Shown here piece by piece: positions 1 through 11,273 of a stretch of 64,000 nucleotides of DNA. Each line of letters begins with the position of its first letter. Positions within the stretch are counted from its first letter, which is position 1. Source of the DNA: Apodemus sylvaticus (Eukaryota; Chordata; Mammalia; Rodentia; Muridae); NCBI RefSeq assembly GCF_947179515.1, contig NC_067472.1, positions 177,120,578 through 177,184,577 on the forward strand, written 5' to 3'. The notes beneath the pieces were generated by a model. That model worked only from the letters and a program-made list of their open reading frames with translations. It did not search any database and was not told the DNA's origin. Made by a program: the position numbers and the translations under genes.

Positions 1-127
1 TGGAACTCCAGCTCCAGAGGATACAACACCCTCCTTTGGTCTCCGTGGGCACTGTATCCATGTGCACATACTCACATGAGCATATTACATACATATAATT
101 AAAAGTAATAAAGCCAAATCTTTAAAG
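1..127 (+). mobile_element. B3/B2-type SINE, 3' half, cut by window edge
   Basis: The start reads like the right half of a rodent B3 element: an 'aactccagctccagaggat' segment, then CA/CAT-rich words and an A-rich end with AATAAA-like words. The pol III promoter half would lie upstream of the window. Family assigned from remembered consensus shape. Confidence 0.6.
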
Positions 128-649
128 ATCACAATGACAAAATCTGAAATATATTGTTACATTGTAAAATATAACACAATGACAATGCAATATACATTAA
201 TGGAATAAAAACAAGTGCTAACTGTTATGTTAGATTTTAACTTTCCTAATTATCCCTAATATTTATATACTTAATACAATTCAAATCAAAATGCCAGGGT
301 TTTGATGGGGAGGGAACTAACAGCTTGTTTTAAATGTTGAAGAAGCACTGAAGGCCTAAAGATAGTAGAGGCAAGTCTTAAGAAAAAGGTAGATGTCTTA
401 CTCTATTGGTTATCAAAGGGATTTCAAAGTTACCATGATTAAGACTATAGGGATATCTCAGAGGTGGGGGAAACTGGCAATAGGAAGAGGAGGGGGGGAT
501 GAGAATGTGTGTCTTGGATTGATAATAGAAGTCACACTACAGAGAGAGATCCCTTCATTAAACACTGCTGGGTCAGTGAGACAGCAATAGATGGGAAAGG
601 CAACTTAGTCCTGATCTCATCCCATCCCTACCCCCACTAGTCTAGTCTA

Positions 650-650
<1 letters not shown>
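128..650. other. unique AT-rich DNA, nothing recognised
   Basis: No repeat family, coding signal or regulatory motif that I can support. The one short open frame here has no recognisable similarity. Confidence 0.5.

Positions 651-693
<43 letters not shown>
651..693. repeat. (AC)n microsatellite
   Basis: About 21 uninterrupted AC dinucleotides, directly visible. Confidence 0.97.
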
Positions 694-694
<1 letters not shown>

Positions 695-1383
695 GCTTTT
701 CAAGAATGGAACTTTGAATTCAAATGAAGTTTCTAACTGTTTGGGAGCCACATGTGGTCAGTGGCTCTGGGTTGAATATAGCAGAGCAAGGCCAGCCCTT
801 CCTGTGGTTGGGATTTGGGTCTGGGTATTCCAGGTCAGGAGCTTGCAGTGGGACCAGTTGGTGCCTCTAACTCTGCGGTGGGAACACCGCTCTTCATGGC
901 TTGTTATATATGCATGAGATCCACCTATCAGGACAAACAGATGAGGGCCGGAAGTCTACCTACTTCCAAAATGGCAGCTGGCCATGTGGTATATACTCAA
1001 AAACTTCAGTGCAGCCTGTGGCCAGCTGAGAGTGAGCCAGCGTCCCTGCAGGGGTAAACAAACTTCCTCAAGGGCTGCATTCTGGAAGCTGAGATTGATC
1101 TTGGGACAAAACCAGCAGGTGGCCTATACCATGGTTCCATAGCCTGGTGGCTTTGGAGCAGGTGGGAGCAGCAGCAGGTTCTGACAGTGACCCATTCCCG
1201 AGTTCCCCTCTCCTCCCTATAGTGCTTGCTTCCATCAGAGTCATAGGTTTGTATTAGCATTGGGTGTCATGCTACCTATCAAAGTAATGTCATCTTAGAA
1301 CAATTGAAATGTGGTGCACTAGCATGTGCTAAATCCAGGCCATGGATGCAACCAAATGAAAAGCCCCTCTGCCAAGAGTTCTA
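694..1383. other. unique DNA, nothing recognised
   Basis: Mixed-composition sequence. Short overlapping open frames on both strands have no hallmarks of real proteins. Confidence 0.45.
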
Positions 1384-1567
1384 AAGCAGTGGTTGGTGAC
1401 CCAGCTGCATGCCCCGTCCCTTGGGGAAATCTGTAAAGCCATGATGCCTGGCACCTATTCCAGAGGCCCTGATTTAATCTGTCTATGGTGTGGGCTCAAC
1501 ATTGGGACTTTACAAGTGTGATCTCAGGTGATGTGACTCATGTGCTGCCTTGGGGTGCTGTACCCAT
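1384..1567 (+). mobile_element. MER5A-like hAT-Charlie DNA transposon relic
   Basis: Starts with 'cagtggttggtgac', and contains 'ccagaggccctgattta' and 'tctcaggtgatg', in the order and spacing remembered for MER5A, a short non-autonomous hAT element common to placental mammals. No coding capacity. The closing terminal repeat is not clear. Inferred from recall of the consensus. Confidence 0.55.
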
Positions 1568-3284
1568 TTAGAAAGCTCAGTGGTCTCAGATATGTTAACC
1601 GAGTCTTGAGAGTGCTAGTTGTATTCAGTACTTCTATGTTCCATGTGCTGACTGAGTGATCCTGTGAGGTATATGAGGTATAGTTAAGTCCTTCCTCTCC
1701 CAGATTCTTTGTAGATTCTCATTTCTCTTTTAATAACTATCAAGTCTGACGTCTCCTCAGGACTCTACTAGACATGCCTCTGTGACCTCTCCAATCCATT
1801 GTCCATCCATTGTTCTGTTCCCTCTGCCCAGCCTCCCCTCTCTGTGGCAGTGTATCAAATATCTCCACAGAGCCTCTTTGGATTCTAAGTTTGTTCTACT
1901 TTGTCTCAACCTCTTACTGACCTATATATCAGGCTCAACTCCTTCACGCTCACACATTGACTTCTCAGTGTGGCTTCCTCAGACGTCCTCCTATCCCGTC
2001 TCCCTTACTGTCCTCCGTTTTCCATGTTACAGCTATTTCCTTATTCATGATTGATTAGCCACCCATCTCCTCTGCCCAGGATGTCCATCTGCTTGGTTCT
2101 CTGATGTAAATCTCCTGGGAGGTGTTTAAGCCATAGAGTGAGGCTGTTCTTCTCCAAGTTCTTCTCAGATCATTGAATTAGTTACAACAAGCACTCTTGC
2201 ATTGTTACAAAGCTGCATTGTCCACTTGTCTCATTCATGAGACATCACACATTGTCCTTGTTTCTCTACTATGAGTCAAAGTATCATATAGCCTTAGCTA
2301 GATGCAGCCAAGATAAATTTCTTCTTTATAAAGTACCCAGTCTCTGGCATTCTGCTGTAGCAAATGAAAACAGGCAGAAGTGGGTACTCTCTAATGTCTC
2401 ATCACCTGGGGGAGCATATATACATGTCTGCTGAGTAATATCTGCCAAACAATATCTGCTGAGGACTCACTCAAGCACATTTGTGGGTAGAGTTGGTGAT
2501 GAGTTTAAGCATTTAACTTCCCCCATCAAGTATCATCCGGAATGATAGCAGGACATTTGGTCAGTAGGAGTGCTGGGCCAACACCTTCCCAGGAGATCTG
2601 TAAACAGAGAGTCAGAAGGAGAGTCTTGCAGTTGGCTTCAGGAAACACAGGAAGGGAACCAGAAAACTTTGACATTTTCCTGCTGACTGTCTCCTGGCAT
2701 TCCTTCCAGTCCCCTCCAACTGCCTTGTGACTAAAGAGATTGTGATCTCATGGCAACCCATCTTCAAGTGTCATCTGAGCCGTAGATGTGGAGATGGGAT
2801 GAGGGGAAGCAGTCTACATTGTTCAGAGAACATTCTTAGTTTGGTCAGCTTCTTGTTTTAGCTTTAATAATGTGTCCCCCCCCACAAGAGGTACCCATGA
2901 AAATACTGCATTATTTAAAAAGAAGAGACAGTTATATCACAGTAAAAATACACTGCATTGTTTACTGTGTGCTTTCAATTACTCCCAGAGGGAAAAATGA
3001 ACTCTGTTAGAATCAGGTGAATGGCCTGTGACAGAGCAGACATGAGATGAGAGGGGACTCCCCAAAATGATGAGAGATCTGTAAAGAACCAAGTGGACCC
3101 ACAGCACAGGTGAGCATGGCAAAATAGTCCCAGAGAAAACCAAGCCCATGGGAGATCAAGCCCCCAAAGGCTTCTGCATGGTGCAGCTCCTCTTTCAGGC
3201 CAGAATAGACAAGCCAAGATTCAGATGGCAAAGATGAAGGGACAGAGTTCCAAAGAGTCTCTCAAATATCAAATATTCAAGCAT
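1568..3284. other. unique DNA, nothing recognised
   Basis: About 1.7 kb without a repeat that I can name. Open frames of 60-90 codons occur on both strands, but none shows a domain, signal peptide or family motif. Confidence 0.4.
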
Positions 3285-3440
3285 GCATTCTTTTTCAAAT
3301 TTACTTTCCATTGTTTTGAGAACTTCATACATGAGTACTGTATTTCACCTTTTCTACTCCTTTCTTTCCTCCCTCTAACTCCTCCCACATCTCTCCTACT
3401 CTCTAGAAAGTTAGTGACCTCTTTTGATTCAATTGTTAAA
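3285..3440 (-). mobile_element. L1 (Lx-type) 3'UTR-like fragment
   Basis: Contains 'gagaacttcatacatgagta' followed by a C/T-rich stretch with 'ctcctcccacat'. On the opposite strand this is the purine-rich 3'UTR style of older rodent L1s. Similar fragments occur near 4.99, 15.5 and 49.3 kb. Confidence 0.4.
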
Positions 3441-3689
3441 GCTATTCATAGTTAGATATATAAAGTATTCATTGTTAATAATTCAAAAATAAAAGAGTTG
3501 AAATATAGGAAGAAACGAGGAATAGAAAAATACATACAATTGAAATATAGTACATATTATATAATGCATTTATACAATACAAGTATATATGTAATATATA
3601 TACGTGTAGAAATGCCGTATATAATATATAATGCCCTGCTTCTCGGCAAAAAAAGCTAAGCCAGAAGCACTCCATTCCCCCCCCCCCTT
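3441..3689. other. AT-rich unique DNA
   Basis: Rich in TATA/ATAT words, ending in a run of C. Nothing further recognised. Confidence 0.4.
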
Positions 3690-4007
3690 CCTGTGAGGTA
3701 TTTTCTTAATTAGTGATGGATGTGGGAGACCCAGGTTCATTGTTGAAGGTGTCATCTCTGGGCTGCTGGTCCTACATTCTATAAGAAAGTAGGCTGAGCA
3801 AGCCAGGAAAGCAAGCCAGCAGGCAGCATCCCTCCATCGCCTCTGCATCAGCTCCCGCCTCCAGGATACTGTGCTGTTTGAGTCAAGTCACGATTTCCTT
3901 TGATGATGGACTGTGATGTGAACGTGTAAGACAAATAAACTATTTCCTCCCAAAGATAATTTTTGCCATGGTGTTTCATGACAGTAACAGGAATCCTAAC
4001 CAAGACA
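3690..4007 (+). mobile_element. MaLR-type LTR relic, 5' truncated
   Basis: Shows the body and 3' end typical of the rodent TG...CA family: 'ggtattttcttaattagtga', 'tctataagaaagtaggctga', 'caaataaact' as a poly(A) signal, 'ccatggtgtttcatgacag', and terminal 'cctaaccaagaca'. No internal retroviral sequence is attached, so it is a solo or truncated LTR. Subfamily (ORR1, MT or other) not assigned. Confidence 0.6.
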
Positions 4008-4989
4008 ACACTCATACACAGGCACACAAATACATAGTTAAAAATAAATAAATTAGAACTCCCAATGCACTGGGTAAGTAGACATAAAAAACAGTTTAAA
4101 AGAAATATCCGCACTCCCCCATAGTTGTAGATTCAATGTGTTGAGTAAAATGGGAGACTGACAGAAGTCAGAGATACAACCATTTCCATTCTCTTAAACT
4201 GACTAAAGAAATGCTAAGGATCTGATGGTAAAGCTCAGCTGCTCTCAAAAGGAATACATTTGGGGGGAAAAGAACTGCAAATATCACAAGAGAAGGAGAA
4301 AGAAGGAAGTGTCTGCTGTGCTCCATATAGTGAGCTCCTGGAGAGCTGATGGGGGCAGTGAACAGATCAAGAAAGAACAGACAGACACATGGACAGAAAG
4401 GCTGAAGGCAGGTAACTCTAAGAGAGAGGCACCTGCTGCCACACAGCAAGTGATAACCTCAATACATTCAGTATAAATCGCCTAGGAAGAAGGGTTAGGT
4501 AGTCTCTGAAGGAGGTCCTGCCTGTCATCCCAGTGGAGAAAGCTGCAGTTGGTAGTTTTGGGAATACACGGATCAATCACTCATAAACTCTTGTGAATGC
4601 TGTCAACATTTACACTCAGACTAGAGGGAGGCTTTGCTGTCCCTCTGAGCATGGAGAAGGAGTTGCCTCTTCCATAGGACTGATGCCCTGAGATCCTTGA
4701 CACATCTTTGCAGATGGAAAACAGCAATCCATTCACTCAGCTCTTCATCCTCTCTTTACACTTCCACCCAAGTCTTCCTCCCCTCTTCAAAAGTTGCCAG
4801 AAAACAAAGAATAGAGCATAAGGATAGCAACCACTACTCTGGAACAGAACCAACCAATAGCAAACTAGAGTCTAGAAGATGGGAAAGTATCTTAAAATAA
4901 TGTGTGGTTTCTGGGTATACATTAATATTTTGCAACAGCAAAGAGATTATATCACAATAAGGAAATCTCATAGTTTTTAAAACAAGTTT
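4008..4989. other. unique DNA, nothing recognised
   Basis: Two antiparallel open frames near 4.2-4.45 kb overlap almost completely and have no recognisable domain; I treat them as chance. Confidence 0.4.
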
Positions 4990-5080
4990 TTAAAACCAAT
5001 TTTTGAGAATTTCATACATCTCCTTTCCCAACTCTTCTAAGATCTACTCTCTTCTCTAGCCACCCAACTTTTCTTTTTAT
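4990..5080 (-). mobile_element. L1 (Lx-type) 3'UTR-like fragment, target of the L1 insertion
   Basis: 'tttttgagaatttcatacat' followed by 'ctcttctaagatctactctc' matches the same 3'UTR style as the fragment at 3285. The full-length L1 is inserted at its right edge. Confidence 0.4.
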
Positions 5081-5093
5081 GAAAAAAGAATTT
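5081..5093. repeat. left target-site duplication of full-length L1
   Basis: The 13-mer 'gaaaaaagaattt' occurs here and again at 11534-11546, immediately outside the L1 5' end and A-rich tail. An exact pair at both element borders is the signature of target-primed reverse transcription. Confidence 0.92.
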
Positions 5094-6200
5094 GGCGGCG
5101 GCAGTGGCGGCGGCGGCAGTGCAGCAGTGGCTGGTCCAGCTGAAGGGCCATCAGCAGTGGAACAAAGGAGACACAGGGTCCAGTTAGGCCCTGCACCCAC
5201 GACCACTGACCTTCGCTGACCAGCCGGGCTGCAAGCAGCTGTGCTTTTGCGGTGCCTTTCACTGCACGGAAGCCACTTCAGAGCTCGGCCTCCCGCCAGT
5301 CAGGAGAGGCTCACCTCCATCTTCGTTTCGGACTCCAGAGAGATCGGACAGACTGAGGTACACAAACATAATCCGAGGCCAACACCGCGGGGGTCTGAGC
5401 CTGACGGGCGTTGGCTTGCACCCAGGCCCTGGGCTGTTTGGGGGGCCATCAGGGTGCCAACCCAGCCAGGAGGTTTTTTGCCCTGGCCTGCGCACGTGCT
5501 GCCATTTTGCCTACAGGACGACAGAGAGCTCTGGCGGGCAGAGCCGTAACAGGCATAGCCTGAGGCTAACAAAGCGGGGGGTCTAGGCCCCAAAAAGCCC
5601 AGGACTGACCCCAAGAACTGGTCGGCTTGGTGGGCCATCTGTGTGTCAACCCGCCCAGGAGGATGTTAGCACAGCAGACTCTCCCGGCGCTTTTGGGGAG
5701 CGTGAGCACGCACGCCCGCCATCCTGGTCACCTGGCAGACCCAATTAACAGTCATAGCCCTAGGGGAACTTTGCTCGGACCTTGGCCTCCCAGGCTTTTG
5801 CCTGGACTCAGGGCCTGGGCGGCCAGGCTAACCTTGTGTGCGCCAGCCCGGTTGGGGGATCGGCTGCCCAGCGGAGTGATCAGAACACAGGGGAGGTCCC
5901 GGCAGCATACACCGTCGGCGCTCCCTGGGGGTGCACACGGGCTCCACATCTCCAGGTAATGCAAGAGGCTAGAGGGGCTTCCGGGCGGCCAGCTGGGAGA
6001 AGTCGGTGTGCTCCGGTGAATCCAGCAGCCCCAGCGGGAGCCTTCGGGTGCCTGCTTCGGGATCTGAACAGCCTGGGCAGCAGCACCCTGTGTACAAGCA
6101 GTGCAGGAGGTAAGCTGTGCACCAGAGGCCAACTGGGAAGGGGCAGCTTGCACTGGTGAGTCCAGCACTGACAAGACAAACTAACACCAGTGAGAACTAG
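5094..6200 (+). promoter_or_regulatory. L1 5'UTR / internal pol II promoter region
   Basis: About 1.1 kb of GC- and CpG-rich DNA in an otherwise AT-rich setting, opening with 'ggcggcggcagtggcggcgg' directly after the target-site duplication. L1 5'UTRs carry the internal promoter. A YY1-like word GCCATTTTG sits at 5501-5509, with a diverged counterpart GCCATCCTG at 5718-5726. Promoter activity is inferred from position and family. Open frames here on both strands follow from the high GC and are not genes. Confidence 0.8.
5359..5745 (+). repeat. two degenerate ~190-bp tandem units in the L1 5'UTR
   Basis: Unit 1 (about 5359-5545) and unit 2 (about 5546-5745) share anchors in the same order: 'gaggccaaca' at 5375 and 'gaggctaaca' at 5562; 'ccaggagg' at 5466 and 5655; GCCATTTTG at 5501 and GCCATCCTG at 5718. 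Indels separate them. A third partial unit may begin near 5747 ('tcatagccctaggg'). Confidence 0.6.
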
Positions 6201-7395
6201 ATGGCAAAAGTCAAACACAGGAATGTCACTAACAGAAATCAAGGCATTTTGGCAACATCTGAACCCAATTCTCCTCTACCAACATGTCCTGGATACCCCA
6301 TCACACCAGTAAAACAAGATTTGGATTTAAAATCACTGGTCATGATGCTGGTACAGGAGCACATGAAGGACATACTTAAAGAAATTCAGGAGAAAATGGA
6401 TCAAAAATTAGAAGCCCTTGCAAGGGAAACACAAAAATCAATGAAAGAAATCCAGGAGAATACAAAAGCCAACAATGAGGAAACGCAAAAAACACTTAAA
6501 GAAATACAGGAGAACTTTGGTCAACAGACTGAGGTCATGAAAGAGGAAACACAAAAATCTCTTAAAGAATTACAGGAAAGCACAAACAAGCAAGTGAAGG
6601 AGCTAAGCAAAACCATCCAGGATCTAAAATCAGAAGTAGAAACAACTAAGAAAACTCAAAGGGAGACAACTTTGGAGATAGAAAGCCTTGGGAAGAAATC
6701 AGGGGACAGAGATGCAAATATCAACAACAGAATACGAAAGAATCTCAGATGCTGAAGATTCCATAGAAACCATGGACTCAACAGTTAAAGAAAATGCAAA
6801 ATGCAAAAAGCTTGTAACCCAAAATATCCAGGAAATCCAGGACACAATGAGAAGACCAAACCTAAGGATTATAAGCATAGATGAGAGTGAAGATTTACAA
6901 CTTAAAGGGCCAGCAAATATCTTCAATAAAATTATGGAAGAAAACTTCCCTAACCTAAAGAGAGAGATGCCCATGAATATACAAGAAGCCTACAGAACTC
7001 CAAACAGACTGGACCAGAACAGAAATACTTCCCGTCACATAATAATCAAAACACCAAATGTGCTAAACAAAGAAAGAATATTAAAGGCAGTAAGAGAAAA
7101 AGGCCAAGTAACATATAAAGGAAGACCTATCAGAATCACAGCAGACTTTTCACCTGAGACTATGAAGGCTAGAAGGTCATGGGCAGATCTCATGCAGACT
7201 CTAAGAGAACACAAATGCCAACCAAAACTACTATATCCAGCAAAACTCTCAATCACCGTAGATGGAGAAACTAAGATATTTCACGACAAAACCAAGTTTA
7301 CCCAATATCTATCCACAAACCCAGCCCTACAAAGGATAATAGGAGGAAAACACCAATACAAGAAGGGAAACTTCACCCTGGAAAAAGCAAGATAG
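6201..7395 (+). pseudogene. L1 ORF1p (nucleic-acid chaperone), frameshifted
   Basis: L1 ORF1p is a trimeric RNA-binding chaperone that coats L1 RNA in the cytoplasmic RNP. The start ATG at 6201 lies just after the 5'UTR and opens 'MAKVKHRNVTNRNQ', a typical basic N-terminus. Residues ~45-155 form a coiled coil with three in-frame repeats around 'EETQKxLKEIQE'. After the break come the RRM ('RRPNLRIISI', then 'EAYRTPNRLDQ') and the C-terminal domain ('YKGRPIRITADFS', 'ARRSWADLMQTLREHKCQP'), ending at TAG 7393-7395. Frame 0 runs 6201-6755; frame +1 resumes by 6740. By comparison with the remembered family, about 11 nt are missing near 6730-6745, cutting the protein between coiled coil and RRM. 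Certain as ORF1; not functional as it stands. Confidence 0.93.
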
Positions 7396-7454
7396 TAACC
7401 TTTCATCAAACCCAAAAGAAGTTAAGCAATCAAATTTAAAAAATAACGTCAAAA

Positions 7455-10400
7455 ATGATAGGAAGTAACAATCACTATTCCTTAATATCTCTTAACATCA
7501 ATGGACTTAATGCCCCAATAAAAAGACACAGACTAACTGACTGGATACGCAAACAGGACCCTACATTTTGCTGCTTACAGGAAACACACCTCAGAGTCAA
7601 AGACAAACACTACCTTAGAGTAAAAGGCTGGAAGACAATTTTACAAGCAAATGGTCTCAGGAAACAAGCTGGAGTAGCCATTTTAATATCAGATAAAATT
7701 GACTTTCAACCCAAAGTCATCAAAAGAGACTCTGAGGGACACTTCTTGCTGGTCAAAGGAAAAATACAAGAAGAACTCTCAATCCTGAACATCTATGCTC
7801 CAAATGCAAGGGCACCCTCTTTCGTAAAAGAAACTTTATTAAAACTCAAAGCACACATTGCACCTAACACAATAATTGTGGGTGACTTCAACACTGCACT
7901 TTCCTCAATGGACCGATCAGGAAAACAGAAACTAAACAGGGACACAATGAAACTAATTGAAGCTTTGGACCAATTAGATTTAACAGATATATATAGAACA
8001 TTCTATCCTAAAACAAAAGAATATACCTTTTTCTCAGCACCTCACGGTACCTTCTCCAAAATCGACCATATAATTGATCACAAGACAGACCTCAACAAAT
8101 ATAAGAAGATTGAACTAATCCCATGCCTCCTATCAGATCACTATGGAGTAAAAGTGGTCTTCAATAGCAACAAAAACAACAGAAAACCCACATACACATG
8201 GAAACTGAACAATATTCTACTCAATGATACCTTGGTCAAGGAAGAAATAAAGAAAGAAATTAAAGACTTTTTAGAACACAATGAAAATGAAAACACAACA
8301 TACCCAAATCTATGGAACACAATGAAAGCAGTGCTAAGAGGAAAACTCATAGCCCCGAGTGCCTCCAAAAAGAAAATGGAGAGAGCATACATTACCAGCT
8401 TAATGACACACCTGAAAGCCCTGGAACAAAAAGAAGCTATTTCACCCAGGAGGAGTAGAAGGCAGGAAATCATCAAACTCAGGGCTGAAATCAATCAAGT
8501 AGAAACAAAGAGAACCATACAAAAAATCAACAAAACCAGGAGCTGGTTCTTTGAGAAAATCAACAAGATAGATAAACCCTTAGCCAGACTGACCAAAGGG
8601 CACAGAGAAAGTATCCAAATTAACAAACTTAGAAATGAAAAGGGAGATATAACAACGGAAACTGAGGAAATCCAAAAAAATCATCAGATCCTACTACAAG
8701 AGACTGTACTCAACACAACTGGAGAATCTGGAGGAAATGGACAATTTCCTTGACAGATACCAAATACCAAAATTAAATCAGGACCAACTAGACCATCTAA
8801 ACAGTCCCTTCTAAAGAAATAGAAGGAGTCATAGAAAGTCTTCCAACCAAAAAAAGCACAGGACCAGATGGTTTCAGTGCAGAATTCTATCAGACCTTCA
8901 AAGAAGAGTTAACACCAATACTCTTCAAACTATTCCACAAAATAGAAACAGAAGGAACACTACTCAATTCCTTCTATGAAGCCACAATTACGCTGATACC
9001 AAAGCCACACAAAGATCCAACAAAGAAAGAGGACTTCAGACCAATTTCCCTTATGAACATCGATGCAAAAATACTCAATAAAATTCTTGCCAACCAAATC
9101 CAAGAACACATCAAAACGATCATCCACCATGATCAAGTAGGCTTTATCCCGGGAATGCAGGGTTGGTTCAATATACGGAAATCCATCAATGCAATCCACT
9201 ACATAAACAAACTCAAAGAACAAAACCACATGGACATTTCATTGGATGCTGAAAAAGCATTTGACAAAATTCAGCATCCTTTCATGTTTAAAGTCTTGGA
9301 GAGAACAGGAATTCAAGGCCCATACCTAAACATAGTAAAAGCAATATACAGCAAACTGGTAGCCAGCATCAAACTAAATGGAGAGAAACTTGAAGCAATC
9401 CCACTGAAATCAGGGACCAGACAAGGCTGCCCCCTTTCTCCTTATCTTTTCAATATTGTACTTGAGGTACTAGCTCGGGCAATTCGACAACATAAGGTGG
9501 TCAAAGGGATACAAATTGGAAAGGAAGAAGTCAAACTATCATTATTTGCAGACGACATGATAGTCTACCTAAGTGACCCAAAAAACTCCACTAGAGAGCT
9601 CCTACAGCTGATAAACAACTTCAGCAAAGTGGCAGATTATAAAATCAACACAAGCAAATCAGTGGCCTTCCTATACTCAAAGGATAAGCAGGCTGAGAAA
9701 GAAATTAGGGAAATGACCCCCTTCACAATAGCCACAAACAGTATAAAGCATCTTGGGGTGACTCTTACCAAACATGTGAAAGATCTGTATGACAAGAACT
9801 TCAAGACTCTGAAGAAGGAAATGGAAGAAGACCTCAAAAAATGGGAAAACCTCCCATGCTCATGGATCGGTAGAATCAATATAGTTAAAATGGCCATTTT
9901 GCCAAAAGCAATATACAGATTCAATGCAATACCCATCAAAATCCCAACTCAATTCTTCACAGAGTTAGAAAGAGCAATTATCAAATTCATCTGGAACAAC
10001 AAAAAACCCAGGATAGCTAAAACTATTCTCAGCAACAAAAGAAAATCTGGGGGAATCAGTATCCCTGACCTCAAGCAATACTACAGAGCAATAGTGTTAA
10101 AAACTGCATGGTATTGGTACAGTGACAGGCAGGAGGATCAATGGAACAGGATTGAAGATCCAGAAATGAACCCACACACCTATGGCCACTTGATCCTCGA
10201 CAAAGAGGCTGAAAACATCCAATGGAAAAAAGATAGCCTTTTCAACAAATGGTGCTGGTTCAAATGGAGGTCAGCATGCAGAAGAATGCGAATTGATCCA
10301 TCCTTGTCTCCTTGTACTAAGCTCAACTCCAAATGGATCAAGGACCTCCACATAAAGCCAGACACTCTGAAGCTAATAGAAAAGAAACTGGGGAAGACCC

Positions 10401-11273
10401 TTGAGGACATCCATACAGGGAGAAAGTTTCTGAACAGAACACCAATAGCGTATGCTCTAAGAGCAAGGGTTGACAAATGGGACCTCATAAAATTACAAAG
10501 TTTCTGTAAGGCAAAGGACACCATCAAGAGGACAAATCAGCAACCAACAAATTGGGAAAAGATCTTCACCAATCCTACATCAGATAGAGGGCTAATATCC
10601 AATATATATAAAGAACTCAAGAAGTTAGACTCCAGAAAACCGAACAACCCTATTAAAAAATGGGGTACAGAGTTAAACAAAGAATTCTCACCTGAAGAAC
10701 TTCGGATGGCGGAGAAGCATCTTAAAAAATGCTCAACTTCATTAGTCATTAGGGAAATGCAAATCAAAACAACTCTGAGATTTCATCTTACACCAGTCAA
10801 AATGGCTAAGATTAAAAATTCAGGAGACAGCAGGTGTTGAAGAGGGTGTGAAGAAGGAGGAACTCTCCTCCACTGCTGGTGGGGTTGCAAATTGGTACAA
10901 CCACTCTGGAAATCAGTCTGGCGGTTCCTCCGAAAACTGGGCACCTCACTTCCAGAAGATCCTGCTATACCACTCCTGGGCATATACCCAGAGGATTCCC
11001 CACCATGTAATAAGGATACATGCTCTATTATGTTCATAGCAGCCCTATTTATAATTGCCAGATGCTGGAAAGAACCCAGGTATCCCTCAACAGAAGAGTG
11101 GATGCAAAAAAATGTGATATATCTACACAATGGAGTACTATTCAGCCATTAGAAACAATGAATTCATGAAATTCTTAGGCAAATGGATGGAGCTAGAGAA
11201 CATCATACTAAGTGAGGTAACCCAGACTCAAAAGGTGAATCATGGCATGCACTCACTAATAAGTGGATATTAA
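7455..11273 (+). pseudogene. L1 ORF2p (endonuclease-reverse transcriptase), multiply broken
   Basis: ORF2p nicks target DNA and reverse-transcribes L1 RNA. The APE-type endonuclease comes first (7455 to ~8170), with the catalytic-type words 'LNINGLN', 'CLQETHL', 'VGDFNTALS' and 'LLSDHYG'. The reverse transcriptase follows, with 'IPGMQGWFNIRKS', 'SLDAEKAFDKIQHPFM', 'KSGTRQGCPLSPYLFN' and catalytic FADD at 9545-9556. The C-terminal Cys-rich segment and 'SEVTQTQK...SLISGY' end follow, stop at 11271-11273. Breaks: a run of seven A at 8674-8680 (apparent +1); about 5 nt missing near 8806-8812; TGA at 10838-10840 where the family has Trp in the Cys motif; a run of seven A at 11106-11112 (+1; the second L1 copy has six). 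The frames observed (0, then 2 from ~8815, then 0) agree exactly with these net shifts. Start chosen as the first in-frame Met. Confidence 0.94.

Noticed and set aside
5241..6242. Several overlapping 80-140 codon frames on both strands
   Set aside because: They lie in the GC-rich L1 5'UTR, where stop codons are rare; none matches an L1 protein.
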